A DNA stretch of 53,114 nt from Candidatus Omnitrophota bacterium. GTDB taxonomy: Bacteria > Omnitrophota > Gorgyraeia > Tantalellales > Tantalellaceae. The stretch is taken from positions 1 to 53,114 of the forward strand of contig JAQUQS010000010.1 of NCBI GenBank assembly GCA_028715965.1, read 5' to 3'. The notes beneath the pieces were generated by a model that was given only the letters and a program-made list of their open reading frames with translations, did no database searches and was not told the DNA's origin. This document shows, in pieces, positions 14,866 to 23,800 of this stretch (position 1 is its first letter; every line of letters starts with the position of its first letter). Made by a program: the position numbers and the translations under genes.

Positions 14866-17706
14866 TTACGCGGGGGAGAAAGTATCTATTATCTCGGTCC
14901 TGCCACCTTCGGCCTTTAAAATGAAGCGCTCACTTGACGCCGGAACAAGAAGCATTTCCCCACCCGGTCGCGCCTTGGGTATATCATAAGCTTTTTCCCC
15001 GACAACAACGGACGCCTTGCCGTGAACGGTCACCAAAGTATGAAAACTGTTCACGCCCCCAAGCTCCAGCTTACATCCTTTTTCCAGACAGACCCTGTGT
15101 ACCTGGAGCCCTTTATCCTCGAACCCGCCAGGCAGCTTCTCAACGAAACGGCCATCCTGGTCATATACCGTTTCCGGGCGCATGTCCCCGGCAATACCGG
15201 GAGTCATCTCGTTCACCCTGTCAACATCCAGCTTTTTCTGCGCACCTTTCCTCTCATAGCCCGGAAAATAGTACCTGACCGGATACGTGGCTCCATCCTC
15301 AAGGGACTGTGTAGGTCCGGGGATCTGCGGCTCCACTATCTCTATGCCCGGCCCCAGCGCGTGAAGCGTGCCGGCCGGTATCGGGATGACATCCCCGATG
15401 TTGACCTTCCTGTAATTATAGAAAACCTCCATGTCCTTCCTGGCCTTGGTAACGTTCTCGAAATATCTTCCTATCGACGGCTTCTCGGCCAGCACCCTTT
15501 TGGCCGCAAGGATAACATCACCCGTATCCTCCATTATGGTCCCGCAGCCTTCTTCTTCCAATATATCTATAAGCTCGTTAAGCGCCTTTCCGTACGCCAA
15601 GAGGGCCAAACCATACATCCGGGTCACCGACCCGCCGTACTTTTCTACGGATCCTTCGCTGAACCCGACGATAAGGGACGGCTCCTTTCCCGCGACCGAT
15701 GTATCTATGCCCGTTATTATCCATAATTCGTTCTTCGCGTCATGGAACTGCAGGGATAGCCTCCCTTTCGGCGTCAATATCTTAACAAGTGGAAGCGTGT
15801 TCCCGAAATGCTCAATAACGTCTTTTCCAAGCACTTCTTCGGTACTTTCAGAGAAGATAGCCGCCATAGGCGCGGTATACGCGCCTATCCGGGCTATGGA
15901 ACTTTTTTCGCCAGCCTCCGCGCCATACCAGTATTCTCCTATGCCTCCTATACCCCACACCTTTGGTTCCTCGTATGGCATGAGATATACGGGTTTGCCG
16001 GACCTTACCCCAAGAACTATCTCCTTTAGCGCGGCCTCATCGGCGCCCGTAGCGGAATACGCCTGGGCCCCGGCGGAAGCGTGTTTGACCTTACCTGACA
16101 TATCGTTAATTATCGAGACCAATATTCTCCCCCTTTTGCTGACTATCATCTTCGCCCTGTCCTCGGTATCGGAAGTCGCGTATACCCTGAATTCCGGCGC
16201 GTTCCCCGAAGGCCTCAAGTGGCAGACATCGCCGCTTTCGAACATGATCCTTATACCGTCCGTAAAATCGATGGCCGTGATGTCGCCCAGGCCCGGAACA
16301 CAAGTGAAATAAGAGTTCAACCTGGCCACGGAGTACAGCAGTCCCGCGGAACAAGCCGCGTCCGTTCCATTGGCGACCATGTTGCCGTTATTGACCTCTA
16401 CACGCGTAATATCCCCGTTCGCCGGGGACAGGTCCCTTATGATCTTTTTCCCCATCTCGGCCGTATACGTACCGCACCCTTCGGTCCGGTCATCCACCAC
16501 GTCGGCGTAAGTGAAACGCGCGGGCAAATTCTCTTTTATGAACCCGGAAAGCGCGCGCCCGGACCTCATGGCCAGTACCAGCACGCATATTATAGGCAGT
16601 ACCGCGTCACGCGTGGGCAAGCTCTTCAATACACCTTTGCCCGTATCCGTATCGCTTCCCAGTAGGAACCCTCCGTTGGACTCCCAGCTTACCACCTTTG
16701 ACGCCGGGTTAGCGCCAAGCTCATCCAGCATGGCCTTTATGACATAAGGAGAACCTATTTTAGTCTGTCGGAGCCTGATCCCGCGTTCCTCCAGGGCGCT
16801 CACTACCGCGTCATTAGCGCTTATCGGTATGGCGGCGAAATCCGGTTTAAGATAAAGGCATACAAGCGCGCCCAGTTTGTCCCCGGGCAGGAAAACACCT
16901 TGTTCATCGGCCACGAGCGGCCTGTCGGAATCCCCGTCCATGGAAACTATGGCGAACGGCTTGTGTTCTTCCGCCCACTGGGAAAGAAGCGAACGTGTAT
17001 CTTCCGATACCTTTTCCGTATCGACCGGAACGAACTCCCCGCTCCGTCCCACGCCGATCACTTCGGCTCCGAGATCGGAAAGCACTTTCTTGAGCATGTC
17101 CCTGCCCACCGCGGAATGCTCATATACCACTATTCTCCGGCCCTTGAACATATCCGGGGGGAAAACTTCCGTATAACGCTTTATATAGGCTTCTTCCGCT
17201 TCTTTTTCCATCGTGACGGCCGGTAGCGGGACCTTCTCGAGGAACGCGCCGGTATCATCAAAAAGCCCAGGCGTCATGGCCCTCACGGCTTTGACATTCC
17301 TCAATATGTCATCCTCATCATCCTTCAGGACCTCGCCGGACCTTTTGGTGAACTTGATACCGTTCCTGTCCGCCGGGATGTGACTCCCGGTGACCATGAC
17401 ACTGGGAACTCCTCGGAATATGGCGAAATTCGCGAGCGCGGGACTGGGAATAAGCCCGCAATACAGGGTCTGGCAGCCAGAATCGAGGATAGCTTTATGT
17501 ACAGCGGCCATTATGCGAGGGGTGCTGGGCCTGCGGTCGCCTGCCAGGGCTATCTTGCCTCCACGGGACAGCTCTCCACGTTCCAGGAGAAAAGATATGA
17601 AACCTCTGGCGTTTATATAGCACTCCCTGTCGGTCATATGCTCTACACGGTCCCTGAGGCCGCTTGTACCGAACTTGAGCGTGTTCTGTTCTTTATTTTG
17701 AGACAT
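14866..17706 (-). CDS. Fused phosphomannomutase/phosphoglucomutase and type I phosphomannose isomerase
   Basis: A 946-residue bifunctional enzyme. Residues ~10-550 are an alpha-D-phosphohexomutase with all four signatures: the phosphoserine loop VMVTGSHIPADRNG (Ser108), the metal loop SMDGDSDRPL (Asp257, 259, 261), the sugar loop SWESNGGFLLGSD, and the phosphate loop LRPSGNAPEFRVYA. Residues ~570-946 are a class I mannose-6-phosphate isomerase (cupin): LMPYEEPKVWGIGGIGEYWYG, the metal ligands LSLQFH (Gln653, His655) and NELW (Glu660), and PAGTLHALGPG (His782). It would connect fructose-6-P, mannose-6-P and mannose-1-P in one polypeptide. ATG 17706 is favoured over 17742. It is transcribed from its own promoter beside the mannan locus, as expected for using the released mannose. 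Confidence 0.87.
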   Translation of the reverse strand: MSQNKEQNTLKFGTSGLRDRVEHMTDRECYINARGFISFLLERGELSRGGKIALAGDRRPSTPRIMAAVHKAILDSGCQTLYCGLIPSPALANFAIFRGVPSVMVTGSHIPADRNGIKFTKRSGEVLKDDEDDILRNVKAVRAMTPGLFDDTGAFLEKVPLPAVTMEKEAEEAYIKRYTEVFPPDMFKGRRIVVYEHSAVGRDMLKKVLSDLGAEVIGVGRSGEFVPVDTEKVSEDTRSLLSQWAEEHKPFAIVSMDGDSDRPLVADEQGVFLPGDKLGALVCLYLKPDFAAIPISANDAVVSALEERGIRLRQTKIGSPYVIKAMLDELGANPASKVVSWESNGGFLLGSDTDTGKGVLKSLPTRDAVLPIICVLVLAMRSGRALSGFIKENLPARFTYADVVDDRTEGCGTYTAEMGKKIIRDLSPANGDITRVEVNNGNMVANGTDAACSAGLLYSVARLNSYFTCVPGLGDITAIDFTDGIRIMFESGDVCHLRPSGNAPEFRVYATSDTEDRAKMIVSKRGRILVSIINDMSGKVKHASAGAQAYSATGADEAALKEIVLGVRSGKPVYLMPYEEPKVWGIGGIGEYWYGAEAGEKSSIARIGAYTAPMAAIFSESTEEVLGKDVIEHFGNTLPLVKILTPKGRLSLQFHDAKNELWIITGIDTSVAGKEPSLIVGFSEGSVEKYGGSVTRMYGLALLAYGKALNELIDILEEEGCGTIMEDTGDVILAAKRVLAEKPSIGRYFENVTKARKDMEVFYNYRKVNIGDVIPIPAGTLHALGPGIEIVEPQIPGPTQSLEDGATYPVRYYFPGYERKGAQKKLDVDRVNEMTPGIAGDMRPETVYDQDGRFVEKLPGGFEDKGLQVHRVCLEKGCKLELGGVNSFHTLVTVHGKASVVVGEKAYDIPKARPGGEMLLVPASSERFILKAEGGRTEIIDTFSPA

Positions 17707-17781
17707 TACCCGGTATTTCCCCCTGTTGGTATATACATACATCCGGGGATGTATATTATTATCATTTTACAATACGGGGAT

Positions 17782-17810
17782 AGTATATGACAAACTCGCT
17801 TTTTTGCCAA
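17782..17810 (-). promoter_or_regulatory. Promoter of the PMM-PMI fusion gene
   Basis: TTGGCA (17810-17805), a 17-nt spacer and TATACT (17787-17782) on the minus strand. The ~70-nt leader contains the hairpin ATACATCC-CC-GGATGTAT at 17754-17737. A second, weaker match (TTGTCA, 18 nt, TAAAAT) overlaps it. Confidence 0.65.
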
Positions 17811-17823
17811 GTACAATGACCCG

Positions 17824-17861
17824 AAAAAAAAGAGCAGGCCTTTCGCGTCGGCCTGCTCTTT
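17824..17861 (-). terminator. Terminator after the 2679-residue gene
   Basis: A 12-bp stem AAAGAGCAGGCC (17861-17850 with 17840-17829) and a 9-nt loop run straight into a T-run at 17828-17824. It lies 31 nt after the stop codon at 17892. Confidence 0.9.
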
Positions 17862-17891
17862 CTGTACATATATCCACCCTGCTCCTGTCCG

Positions 17892-20800
17892 TTACACGGA
17901 CCACATGACCTTTCTTCTCTGGTGCAGCTGGTCTGTCGGGTTGAACGGCCTTATCGGCATAGTAGCCAGTAACCGGTTGACTATCTGGAGGAACCCGCTC
18001 ATGCCGCTTTCCAGAAGCGCTAATATGTTCTCGTTGCTTATCGCGAAACCGGGTCTTGACCTGAGGTCCCCGACCTCGGAATATGAAAGAAGTCCGTACA
18101 GGTCCTCATATTCTATCTCGGGCTGTTCCTCGGGCCTTGTCTGGTCGAAATACGCCTTGAGGTCCCAGAGTATGCTTTCCGTATTCGGTTTTTCATATTC
18201 ACGGGCGAAAACATCAGGCGTTACGGCAGCCTGGGTAAGACCGGTAGCTATGGTCTCCCACGTATGCATAAGTCCCCTGCCGCGCTCATAACCCTTACCG
18301 GCATCGAAGATATCCTCCGGCAATATGCGGAATTTCACGCCCTGTATGAAGGCCGTTCTTTCCCTGGCCTCCGCGGACGCCGCGTCCATGCTTTCGGTCT
18401 TTGCCACAAAAGCGTCTATATCGCTTTTCTTCGCGTATAACACGTTAACGGCCCTCGGATCGAACATCTTCATGGCAAGCTCCAGGCCTTCTCCCGCCTT
18501 AAGCCCGTCGTCGTCGGTATAGGACCTTATCGCTATCCCATCGCTGACATCCTTCTGGAACTCTTCCTGGTACCATTCGCGTGTACCGGCCCGGGAAGAA
18601 GTGTCGTTCCCGTCAATGAACATCCTCGCGGGCATGATGTTATTTATGCTACCCGCCTGCTTTATCTCTCCCTGGTGCTTGCGCACCATGTTGAACGCCC
18701 CGTAAGCGGCGTTCTCTGAGAGGTCGTTGACATAATATATATCCACCACGGCCTTGCCATCGCCAGTCTTTTCCACCACATACCTGGTGTAATCGGTGTC
18801 CCCTTCAAGATAATTGAAGCCCATGGGCTCCTCGTCGCTCTCGGAGAGTTGCCTGACCACCTGGCCCTGGGCATTTATCAGGTTCACAGAACCCGACCTC
18901 ACCCTGAGTACCGGGAATTTGGTGTCCAGCTCTTCCCTTGTAAGTACCTTATCCAGGCCCATCCTGCCGACAAGCGCCACCTGGTCGAATGCCTGTACGG
19001 CGCCGCCATCCTCGTTCAGGTTAACGGTCACGGCATATTCATGGTCACCGGTAGCCAGTATCTGTTCTCCCTTTATCCCAAGATCGACCGTCACGGCGGC
19101 AGAGAGCGTCTGGGCCCACTGGCCGTCAGCCGAAGCCGCCTGCCTGCCCGGCGTCCACCTTGAAGGCCCTACCGTTTCAGCCGGGGAGCTCAGCGTCACT
19201 TCGACCATGGAAGGTATTATCTGGTTCACACCGAGCGTTACCATCTCATTGGCCCTTTCCGCGGTAGCGGCGGTGGTATAGTTCCTGAATTCCGGCGCGT
19301 TCCCCGAAGGCCTGAAATGGGATACTTCGCCGTTGTCGAACACTACTTTTATCCCGTCAAGTATATCTATCGTACTTATCCTGCCGAACCCTCTTTCGGA
19401 AGTAAGTATCTGTTCCCCGAAAAGATCGCGTACCCTGTCCCATTCCGCGAGGTCCGTTTCATCAAGTTCGCTTATCGGGATGATCTCTGTCTCGAAGAAA
19501 TATTTATCAGCTATTTCCGGCCCGGCCTCCTGGTCCAGCACTCTCCGGAGCGCCGTGCCTTCGGCGAAATTCACTGCTATAACGTTCTTGTCCTTGAGTT
19601 TGGGCGAGAATTTCTTGACCGTGCTCGCCATGAGATCGAAGCCCTGGTTACCTTCTATCTTCCTCCCGGCCTGGTCCCTGAAATCATCGAACACCCCCGC
19701 AGTATTGTATACATGAGGTATTTCCTGGTCGATGAGCTGTTGCACCGTAAGGCCCTTCTGTTTAGCCAACAGGGCCGAAGCTATCAATGGAAGCACCGCG
19801 TCGCGTGTGGGCAATGCCCTGAGCGTCCCGTTCATAAGGTCTATATCGCTGCCGAGAAGGAACCCGCCGTTCGCCTCCCATGAAAGTACAAGCTCATTCT
19901 CATGCCCGCGGCCGGCTTTTGTCCAGTCGTTCATGGCCTTCACTACATGCGGTGACCCTATCTTGGTCTTGACCACCTTTATATCCATTCTTTCAAGTTC
20001 CGCTACTACGCCCTCGTTGGTGCTGACAGGCAAGGAGACCATCTCCGGTTTCTGCCCGTTCTCGGCAAGGAATTTCGTCACCAAAAGCCCCAGTTTATCC
20101 CCGGTAAGGAAATTGCCCTGATCATCCACGAATAGTGGCCTGTCGGAATCCCCGTCAGTGGATATAATGACATCCGGACGGTATTTGTTCGCGATAGCCG
20201 CGAGTATGCCCCTGGTCTTGTTGGAGACTTTTTCCGTATCCACCGGAACGAATTCCTCGCTGCGAAGGTTTATATTCTCCGTGACCTCTTCACCTGTCTT
20301 CTCGTCGGTGTATGTGATCTTTATTATGTTATCCTCTTCGCGCCCTTCAATATACCTGCCCTGCTGGTCCACACCAGGCGTTATGACCTCGGCGCCGAGT
20401 TCCCTGTATATACGGGAAACTATATCGCGTCCTACGGCTGAATGCTGGTAGATGAACACTTTCTTCCCGCTGAACACATCCGCCGGGAACACGCTTGTAT
20501 ACCTCTGGACAAAAGTCTGTATGCTCTCTTCCTGTCTGGCCTGCAGATCAAATTCCGGCTCCGTCTTGAAACTTCCGTCCTGGTTGAACAGCGACTCTTC
20601 CCAGCCAAGCGAGTATTCTTCGGCCCTAGCTTTAGCTACGTTGGACAGTATGCCGCTTTCGTCCTGTTTAAGCACTTCACCGCTCTTCTTGTTGAACTTT
20701 ATACCGTTCCTGTCGGCGGGAATATGACTACCCGTGACCATGATGCTGGGCTTGGCGCCGATGAAGCCTTCCAGCGCAACGCTGGGTGACGGCAGGTACC

Positions 20801-23800
20801 CTCTGAGGTCCGCGGTCAGCTCATATCCCTGGGCCAACCCTTCGTCCTCTATGGCTTTGGCAAGAGCCGTCATAAGACGCGGGGTGCTCGGTCTGAGATC
20901 GCCCGCTATGGCGATAGAATCCACTCTCCTGACCTCTCCCTGCTCGATAAGATACCGCACAAAGCCCCTGGTATTTATGTATACTTCCATGTCCGTAAGT
21001 TTCTCCACCGTATCCCTGAGACCGCTGGTGCCGAACTTTAAAGGCTCGACGTTCTTATAATAGTCCTTGCGGTCCTGGTTCACTATCGCGACAAGCGCTC
21101 TTACCGCTCCAAGCTCGGCCTCGGCCAGCTTGATGTTCTCGGGAGTCGTCGGAAGCGCGAATATCCTCAGATATTCCGCTACTCCGATCTCTGGTACTCC
21201 CTCGGCTACCATCATCCTGTAGGCTATGGACCTTCTCGCGTCAGCCTCATCCGAGGATATCCTTGCCGCCCAGGATTCTTTCTTTCCCGCGTCGCTGAAC
21301 TTCCCGTTCTTCCTGTCAGCCCCGGCCTTTTCCTTTAATTCCTGGACCTTGGCCGCCCTCATAAGGCCCATGGTCCTCGCCATCTCCGCCGGGCTGAGCT
21401 TATCGTCCATCTTACCGGTGGACCGCAGCCTCCTGGCCATGTCGTCCCTGGTCTTTTGTATGCTGTCGATCGTGACGCCATCCTGCGCCATGAGCTGGGC
21501 TATATCGTTATACGTATATAAATTGTCATAGATGAATTTCTCCTCATTCCAGTCTACGCTCCCGTCCCTGGTGACGTCGGTCCTCATCTGTATCCTTCCG
21601 ACGGTCGGGTGGAATATGTTGGTAAGGAGCTGGCCGGAGGTAATGGACACTTCGTCATCCACTACGTTATAGACAAGGGCGTCGTTCGCGTTAAGTTTGA
21701 TTATCGTGCTTCCTATTATAACCGCGTTCTCGGCCACTACGTTCTCGAGATAGCTGTTTATTACGACGCAATTCCTGAGCCGTCCTCCCTTTATCGTGGA
21801 ATTCTGCACGATCGAATCCCTTATGTCCATATACGCTACCCCGGCTCTCGTCGCTACCGCGCGACCTTCGGCGAGGGCTTCGGGAGTAAAACGCTTTCTT
21901 GTGTCGTCGACCGACGTCGTGTCCCCGAGAACGGATCCGGATATCCAGCTATCGATACCAAAGAACGCCCTGGAAGATACGCCGTTGACGGTGTCTTTTT
22001 CCGTCAGTATCTGCATGTTACTGAGATAATATTTGTTCTGGCCGTAATCCCACCACAGTGAGTTCTTGCCTACATCCGTCACTCCGACCTTCCTGAGAGC
22101 GCCTTTGTCGAAAGCGCTCCAGAGCTCGTTCATTTTTCTCCACTGTTGTTCGGCCTTGGCTTCTGATTTTCCTTTTTTAGCCATCATCGCCTTATATTCC
22201 TCCAGCGTGGACGTGAGCGGCTGCCACCAGTCCGGGTCCGTGTCCAGGCTCTTGGGCCGGTTATCCGGATCCGCACCGCGCGCCTGGAGCGCGTCGACGT
22301 TGTCTGCTAGAAGGGCCGAGAGAAGGCCGTTAGATATAGTGAACGACCCGATGCTCTTATATACCTGGTCCGGCCCCTTGCCGTTCTGTCTGAGCACGTC
22401 CAGCACTTCCTGCATCGGGAGTTTTTCCCTCTGCATGGCGTCGCCTTCCTGGTCACCGGCTATAAGGACACCGTATGACTTTATGCTCTCATCAAGCGGA
22501 ACGTTCTGGCCGAATATCTCCACATGGTGCGTGGGCTGGGCATTGATGGGTTTCTGGTTGATTATGACCTGATCTCCCCAGAACACGCCAAGGCGGTTCT
22601 CCCTGTTCTCGGCGTATATGCTGGTCTCCATTATCACTGATTCAAGTATGGTTATAGGTTCGGCTGAACCTCTTACATCGACGACTTTCGGGAGTTTTAT
22701 ATTTGGCTTGGAATTACCTTCAGCCCCTGGTAGAGGAGCGGTACGCGTACCTTTACCGGCGGTATGGAACATGAAAGCGCTCTTACCGTCCAGGTAACTG
22801 CTGAAAGCACCTATGAGAGAAAGGATCTCATCCCGGCTGAGCTCGACCTTGTCCGTCGGTACGTCCGTGGAGATAAGACCCAGCTCCTGGGCCTTGCGCG
22901 CGGCCTGCACATAGCCGTTCAATGTCCCCAATCCGTTCCCGGCCCCGCCTTTCCAGTTGGTCTCCGGTACGGAAAGGACCACCGCGCCTTTCTTGACCAC
23001 GGCACCTGACCCGTTCGTCCCGTCGCTCGTAAGCCTCTCCTGCCAGAACTTGGCCTGCTCGTCGGTGGAACTCACGACTATGACCACATCCGGGCCCTTA
23101 CCGTCGGCGGTCGCGTCCGCCATCTGTCTGGAATGCGATTCGAGGGTCTTCTGGAGCTCGGCACGTTCTTTCTTTTTTCTTTCGAGCGTTATCGCGTTCA
23201 TGCGTTCGACCACGCCCTTGACGTTGGCGCCCGGAAGAGCGTTCACATACATTTCCTGCAGTTCTGCCAGGACCGTTTTTTCTCTATCCGTAAGAACGCG
23301 TTTCGCGTATTTATCCCTAAAGAAACGTCCCGGGTATTCCTCCCTTAGAAGCTTTTCCCAGCCCTTCCAAAGTTCAAGCGCCTGCTCGCCCAATTCGGTC
23401 CTTATCGCGGCCTCTATCTCCGCCTGGTCCGTTGTGCCGGCTTCACGCATCTTGTAGGCGACATCTTCAGCGTTAGTAACCAGCAAATGGGCAAGTTCGT
23501 GTCTTGCCAGGCTCTCCCTGTCCCTCTTGGACAACCTATCGTACACGTATTTATCCATGTGTGCCTGGTATAAAGCGTGGTCACTGTCGGCGCCGCCGCG
23601 TCCGGGATGGACGTTGACCGGAAGCCCCGCGGCTTCAAGCGCGTCATTGAACCCTTCATGCGTTACGAAATGGAACCTCTCATCTATGTTCTGGTTAAGG
23701 GCGTCCCTATCGGTCCTCTCGACCACTTTGGCCCGGCCGGTAAGAAAACTCGTCCTGATCTGTTCGTCGAACTTCTCAACATCGCTGTCGGTCTTGAGGA

